Positions 38,801 to 46,952 of a stretch of DNA of 59,294 nucleotides are shown here, piece by piece (position 1 is the first letter of the stretch; the number at the start of each line of letters is the position of its first letter). Below the pieces are notes generated by a model. That model was given only the letters and a program-made list of their open reading frames with translations, was not told the origin of the DNA and did not search any database. Source of the stretch: [Phormidium] sp. LEGE 05292 (lineage in GTDB: Bacteria; Cyanobacteriota; Cyanobacteriia; Cyanobacteriales; Aerosakkonemataceae); assembly GCF_015207735.1 (NCBI RefSeq), contig NZ_JADEWG010000031.1:1-59294 (forward strand), read 5' to 3'. Position numbers and translations under genes: made by a program.

Positions 38801-41800
38801 CAGGTGCTCTTTCCAGGGTCGGATAAAGATATTGACGATGACGATTGTCTTAGCTTTAATTTCTTGAGTATTTAATCTTGACAGCAGATTTAAAGCTAAT
38901 TGACCAAACTGATAGCCCGAATCAATATCTCCCACAACTCCGCACAGTAGAAGACCATAATTGGCATAAGCAGTAGGAGAAACCGGAGCATTACCGTGTT
39001 GGACTGATAGATCGACTTGTTTGCACACTGCCAATGGTAACAGTGTAGGAGCAGCAATATAGGCGGGAGCAAAGATACTTGCTAAAAGTTTAATAGCTGC
39101 TAGTTCGTAGGGATCGCTCATTTGAGGCAGATCGACTAAATCCTCAATTCGTCTCCCATTCAAAATCGCCGCAGTTTCGGAAAGTGCTTGTCCAATATCA
39201 GATGGAACTGGGTTTTCGGGAAAATTCACTTCCAACAGCTTTAAGGCTTGTAGTGCCGTATTAATTGCTTCTAGCAGTTTGTTCTGCAATACATGAGCTT
39301 GAATCTGAATCTCATATACTTTCACTTTATCCAACAAAGTTTTAGCGCAGTTTCGCACAATGTCAACGAATCGCTGTACTGCTTCAAAATCACTGCTCAA
39401 ATATGCCGACTCTGCTGCTTCGGTATGCAGTGCTAATGTCAGTTCGTACTCAGTCTCCCAACTCAAATTTCCTAACAGTTCTAAACCGACTTGCAAATAT
39501 TTGTTTGCCGCAACAGAAGCCATTGCTGCTTTGGCTTTCTGTCCAGCAATTAAATTAAGCTTGGCGATTTCAACTCGTTCCGCTGAATCTGTAATTAACT
39601 CAATGCCTAAATTGAGGTGATCGACAATTTCAAATATCTTTTCTGATAATGTTTCTGGTGACGTATTTTGCCAAAGCAAACGACCAATTTGTAAGTGAGT
39701 GGCTTGCTTAAAATTATCATCAATTAGCGCATCAGCTGCTTGTTGCACTCGGTCATGCAGAAACTTAAATCCCAGGTTCATTAGATGCGGATCGATCGAA
39801 TCTTCTATTGGAAGTGTTAATTCAGAAGTTGGTAATATTAAGCCTTCTGCAATGGCTGGTAAAATATTTTGATAGGTAACGGTTGGCGATCGCTTATAAA
39901 TAGTTGCCAGAGTTTGCAAGTCAAATCTATTACCCACACAAGCTGCTAACTGTAACACCTGTTGAGTAGATTCAGGTAATTTTCGCAACTTCTGAATCAT
40001 CAATTCAACAACATTATCTGTAATGTCAAGTGCCTCAATTTGGGTAATATTCCATTGCCAATATGCTTTACTTCCCGGCGCTGAACTATTAAATTGAAGC
40101 AGATTTTCCTGATACAATGTTTTCAAAAATTGAGTAACAAAGAAGGGATTACCTGAAGTTTTTCGGATAACTAATTCAGCTAATGTTTGAACAGAAATTC
40201 TATCATTATGAAGTGTGTCAGCAATGAGGTTGCTAATATCTGCAAGGGCTAAGGGAGCCAAGGTAATTTCATGAATAATAATGCTTTTAGACAGCATTGA
40301 ATCAAGAGCGATCACTAAAGGATGGCTCAAACTAACTTCATTATCTCGATAGGCTCCCAGTAAAAATAAATAGCCTGTTTCTGCATCAGTTAGGATCGCA
40401 TCCAGCAATTTGAGTGTAGCAGAATCAGCCCATTGTAAATCATCCAGAAACAAAACTAAAGGGTGTTCTGGCGAGCAGAAAACACGAATAAACTTTTGAA
40501 AAACAACATTAAATCGGTTTTGGGCTTCCGTTGGAGCTAATTCTAGCGCAGTGGGTTGTTTGCCAATAATCAGTTCTATGTCTGGAACAACATCAATAAT
40601 AATTTGAGCATTATTACCAAGAGCTTTTAAAAGTTTGGTTCCCCATTGGGTTAGTTGAATTTCATTTTCAGTCAAGAGTTGTTTTACTAATGATTGAAAG
40701 GCGGTAATAATTGCAGAGTAAGGAATATTGCGTTGAAATTGATCGAATTTGCCAGAGATGAAATATCCTCTCGCTCCAACAATAGGTTTGCGAATTTCAT
40801 TAACTAATGACGATTTTCCAATACCAGAATAACCTTTAACTAACATGACTTCAGTTTTGCCATCTGTAACGCGAGCGAAAGTTTTCATTAACAAGTCAAT
40901 TTCGCGATCGCGTCCATACAATTTTTCTGGAATCGAAAATTGGCTAAATAAATCGAATTCTCCTATCTTAAAACCAGAAATTGCACCAGAAAGATAAATT
41001 TCTAAATCAGCTTTCAATCCCAGCGCACTTTGATAACGTTCTTCTGCCGTCTTAGCTAGTAATTTCATCACAATATCGGACACTGCTTGTGGAATATCCG
41101 AATTGATAAGATGAGGTGGAATGGCTGTTTTAGCAATGTGGCAATGAATTATTTCTAAGGTATCAGTCGCTGGAAATGGCAGCTGCCCAGTCAACATTTC
41201 ATAGAAAGTAACACCAAGAGAATAAAAGTCTGTGCGATAGTCGATCGATCGATTCATTCTCCCAGTCTGTTCTGGAGACATATAGGAGAGTGTTCCTTCC
41301 AGAACATTGATGCGATCGATCGTTGGACTTTCTGTTGATAAACGGGTAGAAATACCGAAATCAATTAACCTAACTTCACTTGTTTTTTCATTGACGAGAA
41401 TGTTATGAGGTTTAATATCTTTATGAATAATATTTTGCTGATGCAGCTGCGCCAGAATTTCCGCTAAGTGAATGGCTATTGGTAAAAAATTGTTTAATTT
41501 AAATGGTTGTTTAGCGATCGCTTTTGCCAACGATTCTCCATCGAAATCAGACAGAATCAACGCTAATCCATTACCGTAGCTTTCTAAAGCTAATGGTTCA
41601 ACAATTTCTGCAATTTCTAAGTCTTGTAAAATTTGATATTCGTGTTTTAACCGATTTAGCTGACCGATCGTTGGATACTCAGCTTTTAGAGTTTTAATAA
41701 TGACAGACGTTGCTCCTAAATTGTTTTGACACGCTTTAGCTCGGTAAACACAGGTAGTAGCTCCTTCATAAAGGATTTCGAGCAAATTGTAACCAGCGAT

Positions 41801-41812
41801 CGTCGTACTCAT
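35801..41812 (-). CDS. Ser/Thr kinase-AAA ATPase-GAF-histidine kinase-REC protein (2003 aa)
   Basis: This is a multi-output signalling protein. Residues 1-275 are a Hanks-type kinase (VIIKTLK lysine, HKDIKPHN catalytic loop near 129, LIDFGIS). A predicted ATPase follows with Walker A GYSGIGKSS near 330 and Walker B LVLFLDDLQWAD. A long alpha-helical, TPR-like stretch runs about 600-1290. A GAF domain lies at about 1320-1470, HisKA with His1552 in ANMSHELRTP, a HATPase (GTGLGLAISGQL), and a receiver at about 1795-1915 (ILIDLVMPNLDG). The tail resembles the Hpt-like tails of the other hybrids. HRD is HKD here, which keeps the catalytic Asp. Such trifunctional proteins are known in cyanobacteria; their signals are mostly unknown. 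Translation ends 20 bp before the next kinase. Confidence 0.93.
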   Translation of the reverse strand: MSTTIAGYNLLEILYEGATTCVYRAKACQNNLGATSVIIKTLKAEYPTIGQLNRLKHEYQILQDLEIAEIVEPLALESYGNGLALILSDFDGESLAKAIAKQPFKLNNFLPIAIHLAEILAQLHQQNIIHKDIKPHNILVNEKTSEVRLIDFGISTRLSTESPTIDRINVLEGTLSYMSPEQTGRMNRSIDYRTDFYSLGVTFYEMLTGQLPFPATDTLEIIHCHIAKTAIPPHLINSDIPQAVSDIVMKLLAKTAEERYQSALGLKADLEIYLSGAISGFKIGEFDLFSQFSIPEKLYGRDREIDLLMKTFARVTDGKTEVMLVKGYSGIGKSSLVNEIRKPIVGARGYFISGKFDQFQRNIPYSAIITAFQSLVKQLLTENEIQLTQWGTKLLKALGNNAQIIIDVVPDIELIIGKQPTALELAPTEAQNRFNVVFQKFIRVFCSPEHPLVLFLDDLQWADSATLKLLDAILTDAETGYLFLLGAYRDNEVSLSHPLVIALDSMLSKSIIIHEITLAPLALADISNLIADTLHNDRISVQTLAELVIRKTSGNPFFVTQFLKTLYQENLLQFNSSAPGSKAYWQWNITQIEALDITDNVVELMIQKLRKLPESTQQVLQLAACVGNRFDLQTLATIYKRSPTVTYQNILPAIAEGLILPTSELTLPIEDSIDPHLMNLGFKFLHDRVQQAADALIDDNFKQATHLQIGRLLWQNTSPETLSEKIFEIVDHLNLGIELITDSAERVEIAKLNLIAGQKAKAAMASVAANKYLQVGLELLGNLSWETEYELTLALHTEAAESAYLSSDFEAVQRFVDIVRNCAKTLLDKVKVYEIQIQAHVLQNKLLEAINTALQALKLLEVNFPENPVPSDIGQALSETAAILNGRRIEDLVDLPQMSDPYELAAIKLLASIFAPAYIAAPTLLPLAVCKQVDLSVQHGNAPVSPTAYANYGLLLCGVVGDIDSGYQFGQLALNLLSRLNTQEIKAKTIVIVNIFIRPWKEHLRQTLEPLMSAYSIGMETGDLEFGAFGLLVRSYFAYYSSKELTALAREMAINRDAIDKIKQKTALNYHEIYWQATLNLLGQSENPCRLQGEAYDEQIGLPLHEQANDRAAIAYTYLNKLLLCYLFENYSEALENAVIEENYLDAVVATPHISLFHFYDSLVKLAVYSDVPQSEQRDILGRVKANQEKIQNWAHHAPMNYLHKFYLVEAERHRVLGEKVEAMELYDKAIALAKENKYLNEEALANELAAKFYLSWGKDAIAQLYLQKAHYAYQVWGAQAKVEYLKEKYPQFLTRTSVKNGTNTTNHQITTHHTETDKNLDLATVMKAAQALSGEIILSKLLTKLMQILLENAGAETGILILEKSTQLFIEATGRVNQDEITVEQSIVVETSQQLPLSIINYVQQTQENVVLNDANREGIFITDSYIVAQQPKSVLCAPIVHQGKLIGILYLENNLTTGAFTAERVEVLQVLSSQAAISIENARLYQDLGTANADLQKSHEQLEDYSKTLELKVEERTLQLRQEVRDRQRAEEIAQSANRAKSEFLANMSHELRTPLNGILGYTQICRKDQALSEQQKNRIAIIHQCGEHLLTLINDVLDLSKIEARKMELYPREFHFDEFLQSIVEICKIKAEQKGITLIYETLSPLPKVVRADDKRLRQILLNLLGNAIKFTEMGAIAFKVGYHEEKIRFQIKDSGVGIAADELDEIFQPFQQVGENSRKTEGTGLGLAISGQLVEMMSGKLQVKSSLGVGSTFWFDLDLPEIHSSTNAANVLQRTVIGIKGEKRKILVVDDKPTNRSILVNFLEPIGFEVLDAVDGEDGLNKAQVFQPDAILIDLVMPNLDGFEATRRLRSIPALKDIIVIAISASVFEFDQQQSIKVGCNDFLPKPIREEDLLEKLQQHLKLEWIYENESEIGEPLKEKDKLENNQVSSSISPVMSIPSREEVAIFLDLAMRGDLRAIAKRATQLEESNPQWSHFASHLRQLAKEFKGRQILEFLQQN

Positions 41813-41952
41813 TATTTTTTCTGTGGTTTGTCCTCTAATTTGATAATATCAAATACCTCATTTGAGCACATTTCTCTGTTCCCCGCTCTCCGTTCCCTGT
41901 TTTCAATCAAAATCCTAATTAAACAGCGATCGTGCTAATCCTTGAATAACAG

Positions 41953-42027
41953 CGTTCGCGTAGCGTGTGCGTAGCACGTATTTCAATCGCCCAATCATAA
42001 AGGGAGTAGCTGACCCGGATTTGGTAT
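41953..42027. repeat. Inverted copy of the repeat at 33093
   Basis: CGTTCGCGTAGCGTG through CCCGGATTTGGTAT is the reverse complement of 33093-33178 with a few mismatches. It lies in the 322-bp gap upstream of the 2003-residue kinase. It includes the GCGTTCGCGTAGCG motif that also appears inside kinase genes. Confidence 0.75.
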
Positions 42028-42036
42028 AACAGATAA

Positions 42037-42082
42037 TGGGTAGTGGGATTTCTACTACCCACTACCCACTACCCACTATTTA
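42037..42082. repeat. GTAGTGG foldback
   Basis: GGGTAGTGGG and tandem CCCACTACC units form a hairpin with a short loop. Same family as 5737-5808 and the core of 6908-7061. Confidence 0.7.
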
Positions 42083-42134
42083 CTAGGACTCAAGCGCAAC
42101 AACATACCTATTAACTTGAGTTAATCTCAAGTTC

Positions 42135-42614
42135 CTATTGGCAAGCCATTACAGCAACGTGATAGGCATTGTTACGAGCGCTAGAAACATTAAAGTTAAT
42201 CTGAAAAGGTTGCCTTCCAGAGGGAGAACGAAAATTTCCTGAATAACGCTGGAATCTTTGAGCTGCAATTGTTTTCCTAAATACTTCCGCACTGCTACCG
42301 TCATTGTATTTAAAAAACAATCTAGCATCGTAGTTAGCAGTGTTTTCTGGCAATAACATAGCAACGTATGATTTAAATCTGACTCCCGTAGGAACAGCAA
42401 AATCGGTATTTTCATTGCCTACCCGTACCACTTTTCTAACCTGCGGCTGCCCTGTAGTAACTTCCTTAAGAAAAACACAACTTTTCTGTAACGGGGGGAG
42501 AGGCGGGGGAGTTGCGGGAGCTGCGGGAGTTTGAGCATGGGAAATAGCGGTAAAAAAAGCAGCAGATACTCCAGCAGCAACAATTCCACAAAGTACTAAA
42601 TGAGATGTTTTCAT
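42135..42614 (-). CDS. Secreted protein of unknown function (159 aa)
   Basis: A signal peptide is clear: a Lys near the N-terminus, hydrophobic residues 6-24 and a likely cleavage after AISHA. A Pro/Ala-rich linker (TPAAPATPPPLPP) leads to a compact domain of about 115 residues containing two Cys (CVFLKEV and the C-terminal CQ), which might form a disulfide. No family was recognised. It is a single gene flanked by repeat-rich gaps, so it is probably monocistronic and exported to the periplasm or outside. Confidence 0.75.
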   Translation of the reverse strand: MKTSHLVLCGIVAAGVSAAFFTAISHAQTPAAPATPPPLPPLQKSCVFLKEVTTGQPQVRKVVRVGNENTDFAVPTGVRFKSYVAMLLPENTANYDARLFFKYNDGSSAEVFRKTIAAQRFQRYSGNFRSPSGRQPFQINFNVSSARNNAYHVAVMACQ

Positions 42615-42801
42615 ATTACGTCCTTAATTTTTTTACAGAAAATCAATGTCAAAATTGAAAGATTTGGGAAATCAATCGACCTTCAACAATGCCTATTTCG
42701 TCGAGCTTGCCAAGCATGATGCTGATATTTTTACCTTGGGCAACCATTACATTGTTTAAATGCCCTAGCCGCTCTTGCCTTTAAGCTTGTTGGGGCAGTG
42801 A

Positions 42802-42957
42802 ATGCAAGTGCATAGCCGTCACATCGCAATAGAACAAGAATTACTTGCTCCTGTTTTACATCCCCCTAAAGAAAGAGAATATTTGGTTTCTTGCCTGTTG
42901 TCAAGGATCGCTTCGGAGTTGAACAGAGGGTTCAAAGCGGACTGGTTTAATCAATAA
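42802..42957 (+). CDS. Short open frame, possible gene or gene remnant (51 aa)
   Basis: An ATG directly after an in-frame TGA opens a 51-residue frame that includes IAIEQELLAPVLHPPKEREY and ends in ADWFNQ. Its composition looks coding, and a GGGG lies about 6 bp upstream, but the family is not recognised. It lies inside the 945-bp stretch 42615-43560, otherwise filled with repeats (42972-43092, 43123-43210). It may be a remnant of a longer gene. Confidence 0.3.
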   Translation: MQVHSRHIAIEQELLAPVLHPPKEREYLVSCLLSRIASELNRGFKADWFNQ

Positions 42958-42971
42958 GGGATTTAGTACAC

Positions 42972-43092
42972 TAAACTGCTAAGCATTTAAATTGAATATT
43001 TAGGCTGATGGGGAGATGGGGGGATGGGGAGAGGGATTGACGGTTTTTGCCTAACACCAAAAATATACAATTTTAGATGCGATGCAAGCTTA
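42972..43092. repeat. 120-bp dispersed repeat, copy 2
   Basis: Nearly identical to 14145-14264 in the same orientation, about 28.8 kb away. One extra T in AATTTTAGATG and one substitution near the left end separate the two copies. Confidence 0.85.
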
Positions 43093-43122
43093 AGTACGGA
43101 AAAACCTCTCTGCCTGAAACCT

Positions 43123-43210
43123 AGATCCCCCCTAACCCCCCAAAACACAAGGGGGGAAGTTAATTAAGTCCCCAAAACACAAGGGGGGAAGTTAAGGGGG
43201 TTGGGGGATC
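43123..43210. repeat. G/C-run repeat (AAAACACAAGGGGGGAAGTTA doublet)
   Basis: TAGATCCCCCCTAACCCCCC is followed by two copies of a CCAAAACACAAGGGGGGAAG unit and then GGGGGTTGGGGGATCG. The ends are complementary and form a foldback. Related elements are at 49198-49335 and 53579-53660. Confidence 0.65.
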
Positions 43211-43560
43211 GCCAGTGCGTAAGTCCTAAATTTAGCGATCGCTTTTTCCCTTTGGCATGAAATGACAAGAAATTGGTCTGTGCTTGTTCAAAAATTTAGA
43301 TGTGCTTTGCGTAGGAGTGAGTCTTGTTATACTGATTTTTCTATATCTGGCTACCAATTCAAACTGAGACGAAGAAAGAAAATATTTGTTCCCTGTTCCC
43401 TTCCCCCACCAAAATTTCCGGTTCGCTAATCCAACAGTCTGTTTTCTAATGTGTGTACGATCGCGCAGATGCACATCAAATACATTTAGGGCTATAAGCA
43501 TTTGGGTTCATTAATTAAAACTCATGATTTCATCAATTAACACCAGAGGTTAGGTTAACA

Positions 43561-45426
43561 ATGAAAACCAAGGTTGAGGATTTTACCCCACACGATCTCT
43601 CCCAGCTTAATTTGGAACCGCGTGGAAGGGTTTTTCCCAGCCCCATGCTTTGGAAACATCATATTTTTTATCAAATATTGCCCGATCGCTTCAGCGATGG
43701 TCGGGAGGCAGAGCGTCCGATGTTCGACTATCGCCATCCCGAACAATACCGAACTCAAGACAAACGCGCCTGGATGTCAGCTGGCTTACGCTTCACAGGG
43801 GGAACGCTTCAGGGCATACGCAGCAAGTTGGATTACTTGCAAGGATTGGGAATTACAGGTTTGTGGCTGAATCCTGCTTTCAAGCAAAGAGCAGATTTGC
43901 AAACTTATCATGGCTATGCGATCCAGAATTTTCTCGATATTGACCCTCGTTTCGGCACGATTCAAGATTTGCGCGACCTGATCGATGATGCACACGATCG
44001 CGGAATGGTCGTTGTGTTAGATGTTGTGATCGACCATACTGGTAATAACTGGTTCTATGGGCCAGACCTGACTGGCATTACTGAAGAATCACTGCCTTAC
44101 CGCTATGAGCCGCCTTACAGTTTTGCGGGCTGGCGTTCCGGCACGGGTGAGTGTATTCCTGAAATTCAAAGCCTGGAAGATGGCTGCTGGCCCAAGGAAT
44201 TCCAATCTTTAGATGCCTATAACCGTCGGGGTGCGATCGTCAACTGGAGCAATCCCGACCCGATGGACCCGAATGCGGAATTTCGCCGGGGCGATTTTTT
44301 CGATTTGAAGAAGCTGGATGGCTACCACAAAGCCACGTTGGAAGCGATCGTTCGTTGCTATCAATACTGGATTGCTGTAACTGATTGTGACGGCTTCCGC
44401 ATTGACGCTGCTAAACATATTCCCAAAGACATCTGTGCTCAGTTCAGTTTTGCGATCGCTCGCTATGCTCAATCGATCGGTAAGGAAAACTTTCTCCTCG
44501 TAGGCGAAATCACCGATAACTTGATGTCGTTCAACTATCTATCTTTGTTCGGCAGTGTTTTCGATCGAGCATTAACCGCAGTACTTGATATTAACAACTC
44601 CCCAAATCAGATGGCAGGGGCGGCTCGCGGTACACTCAATCCGATGGACTTCTTTCAACGCTTCCGTACCGATTCCGATCTGGCTCGTTACATCCAGACT
44701 GGACGGCTCCATGTCTCCATCCTGGATGACCATGATATGTCCTGCAAGTCCCACAAGCAGCGTTTTGCCGCCCATAACTCCACACCGCACAGCTACTGGC
44801 AATCGGCTCATGCGGTTGGCATTCAACTGCTAACTCCCGGTATTCCCTGTATCTACTACGGCACAGAGCAAGCTTTTGATGGCAATGAGGGTTATCACGA
44901 CTACAGCATTGAACCCAACCGCTTTGGTGAAGACCGTTATATTCGGGAAGATATGTTTGGGGGGCCGTTTGGGGCATTTCAAACTACAGGTTGTCATTTC
45001 TTTAATCCTGAGCATCCCACCTATTTGCGGATTGCTGCGATCGCTCGAATTCGCAACGGTAATAATTCGATCGGACGCTCCCTAAGAATGGGTATTTGCT
45101 ATCCTCGTGAAACCTCCTTCTGTGGCTATCCCTTCCAGATTCCAGGGGCAGGTGAACTCTTTGGCTGGTCTAGAATTCTCTCCTATCACGAGATTGTCAT
45201 GGTGATGAATACTCATGGATTAGAACCTAGAGGAGCCGATGTCACCGTAGACGGAAACTTGAATCCTCCAGGGTCAAAACTGCGGGTGCTTTACCGGGCT
45301 GATTGGACAGATGAACAACTCAAACAGCCTCCCACTAACGAATTTATCGCTGTTGAGCAGACTGCCGAAGGTCGTGCTTATGTGCGGCTGTCTTTGCCAC
45401 CAGCAGGGATGGTCATTTTGGGCTAA
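43561..45426 (+). CDS. GH13 alpha-amylase-family enzyme (621 aa)
   Basis: The four GH13 motifs are present: DVVIDH near 153, the nucleophile Asp282 in GFRIDAAKH, the acid/base Glu316 in LVGEIT, and Asp392 in ILDDHD. It starts IFYQILPDRFSDG and has TPGIPCIYYGTEQ late in the barrel. No signal peptide is seen, so it is probably cytoplasmic. Length and the extended C-terminal domain fit alpha-amylase or related glucan-active enzymes; exact specificity (hydrolase or transferase) cannot be decided. Another GH13 lies at 46943, suggesting an alpha-glucan processing locus. Confidence 0.9.
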   Translation: MKTKVEDFTPHDLSQLNLEPRGRVFPSPMLWKHHIFYQILPDRFSDGREAERPMFDYRHPEQYRTQDKRAWMSAGLRFTGGTLQGIRSKLDYLQGLGITGLWLNPAFKQRADLQTYHGYAIQNFLDIDPRFGTIQDLRDLIDDAHDRGMVVVLDVVIDHTGNNWFYGPDLTGITEESLPYRYEPPYSFAGWRSGTGECIPEIQSLEDGCWPKEFQSLDAYNRRGAIVNWSNPDPMDPNAEFRRGDFFDLKKLDGYHKATLEAIVRCYQYWIAVTDCDGFRIDAAKHIPKDICAQFSFAIARYAQSIGKENFLLVGEITDNLMSFNYLSLFGSVFDRALTAVLDINNSPNQMAGAARGTLNPMDFFQRFRTDSDLARYIQTGRLHVSILDDHDMSCKSHKQRFAAHNSTPHSYWQSAHAVGIQLLTPGIPCIYYGTEQAFDGNEGYHDYSIEPNRFGEDRYIREDMFGGPFGAFQTTGCHFFNPEHPTYLRIAAIARIRNGNNSIGRSLRMGICYPRETSFCGYPFQIPGAGELFGWSRILSYHEIVMVMNTHGLEPRGADVTVDGNLNPPGSKLRVLYRADWTDEQLKQPPTNEFIAVEQTAEGRAYVRLSLPPAGMVILG

Positions 45427-45494
45427 ACACATTGCTTTTCCTCTCTTGATATTCATGTTCATGCAAACCATCCACGAGTAGATAGTGATAGTAA

Positions 45495-46952
45495 ATGAGA
45501 AATTCAGCTAAGAATTTAGTAGGGTTATTCATCGCATTCCTTTTAACGCTTCTTTTAAGTAGTCTTAAATGGTTGCCATTAGCTGTAGCTCAACAGCCAC
45601 CTTCCCCTCCTCATATCCTCTACATTATGTCGGATGACCAAGGATGGAAAGATGTCGGGTTTCACGGTTCCGATATCAAAACACCAAACCTCGATCGGCT
45701 TGCTCAGAGTGGGGTACAACTCGAACAATACTATGCCCAGCCCATGTGTACACCATCAAGAGCCGCACTGATGACTGGCAGATATCCCCATCGCTATGGA
45801 CTACAAACATTAGTGATTCCTTCAGCTGGTAAATATGGTCTGGCAACCGACGAGTGGCTGCTACCCCAAGCACTGAAAGAAGTGGGTTACAAGACTGCCA
45901 TCATAGGCAAGTGGCACCTTGGTCATGCCGATCGCAAGTATTGGCCCCGACAACGGGGATTTGATTACCAATACGGCCCGATTCTTGGCGAGATCGACTA
46001 TTTCACTCACTCAGCACATAACAAGATTGATTGGTATCGAGACAATCAGTTGGTTGAAGAAGAAGGCTATGTGACGACATTGTTGGGTCAAGATGCAGTA
46101 AAACTGATCGGAGAACACAATCCAAAGACCCCACTTTTTCTTTACTTGGCATTTACCGCACCCCATGCTCCCTATCAAGCACCACCGGAGTATCTAGACC
46201 AGTACAAAAACATCACTGACCCTAACCGTCGTACCTATGCTGCCATGATTACAGCGATGGATAACCAGATTGGTCTGGTGCTGGCGGCGCTAGACAAGCG
46301 TGGGATGCGTGACAACACGCTCATTGTCTTCCAAAGCGACAATGGCGGACCCCGATCGGCTCAATTTACAGGTGAGGTCGATACCTCTGGCGGAACCATC
46401 CCTGCTGACAATGGTTCTTTCCGCGATGGCAAGGGATCGCTATACGAGGGCGGCACTCGCGTTGTTGCACTAGCCAACTGGCAGGGACACATCAAGCCAG
46501 GTTCGGTGGTTAATCAACCGATTCACATTGTAGATATGTACCCAACATTGACAGGTCTTGCTGGTGTGCCTTCTGGTAAGAGTAAACCACTCGATGGATT
46601 GAACGTTTGGTCAGCATTAAGTGGTGAGAAGCCCTCCGCCCGTAATGAAGTTGTTTACAACATCGAGCCATTTCGTGCCGCACTTCGTCAGGGAGACTGG
46701 AAATTGGTTTGGCAGGTGACGCTGCCGCCTCAAGTCGAACTCTTCAACCTGGTACAGGATTCTTCGGAGAAGACCAACCTTGCTGACAAAAACCCGGAGG
46801 TCGTGTCCAAGCTGAAGCAGCAGATTGAGGGGATGTCTGGTGATGCCGTCTTCCCGCTGTTTTTAAAAGAATCATTTGGTGCGGCAAAGAGCATACTTTT
46901 TACCTCTGTTTCCACGCCTGATGAGAAGGAGGCGATCGAAAATCAACCATGA
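45495..46952 (+). CDS. Exported arylsulfatase-type sulfatase (485 aa)
   Basis: A signal peptide (hydrophobic 10-32, cleavage near AVAQQ) is followed by the sulfatase metal-binding opening MSDDQGWKDVG. The Cys-type activation motif CTPSRAALMTGRYP is complete, with Cys85 to be converted to formylglycine. VFQSDNGGPR and IIGKWHLGH are further conserved sites. It would remove sulfate esters outside the cytoplasm and needs a formylglycine-generating enzyme elsewhere in the genome. Its 3' end overlaps the convergent GH13 gene by 10 bp. Sulfated polysaccharide is a plausible substrate but unproven. Confidence 0.92.
   Translation: MRNSAKNLVGLFIAFLLTLLLSSLKWLPLAVAQQPPSPPHILYIMSDDQGWKDVGFHGSDIKTPNLDRLAQSGVQLEQYYAQPMCTPSRAALMTGRYPHRYGLQTLVIPSAGKYGLATDEWLLPQALKEVGYKTAIIGKWHLGHADRKYWPRQRGFDYQYGPILGEIDYFTHSAHNKIDWYRDNQLVEEEGYVTTLLGQDAVKLIGEHNPKTPLFLYLAFTAPHAPYQAPPEYLDQYKNITDPNRRTYAAMITAMDNQIGLVLAALDKRGMRDNTLIVFQSDNGGPRSAQFTGEVDTSGGTIPADNGSFRDGKGSLYEGGTRVVALANWQGHIKPGSVVNQPIHIVDMYPTLTGLAGVPSGKSKPLDGLNVWSALSGEKPSARNEVVYNIEPFRAALRQGDWKLVWQVTLPPQVELFNLVQDSSEKTNLADKNPEVVSKLKQQIEGMSGDAVFPLFLKESFGAAKSILFTSVSTPDEKEAIENQP

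Noticed and set aside
43574-45085. Several antisense and shifted open frames in the first GH13 gene
   Set aside because: All lie within a well-supported GH13 gene with intact catalytic motifs; higher GC there leaves more chance frames open.
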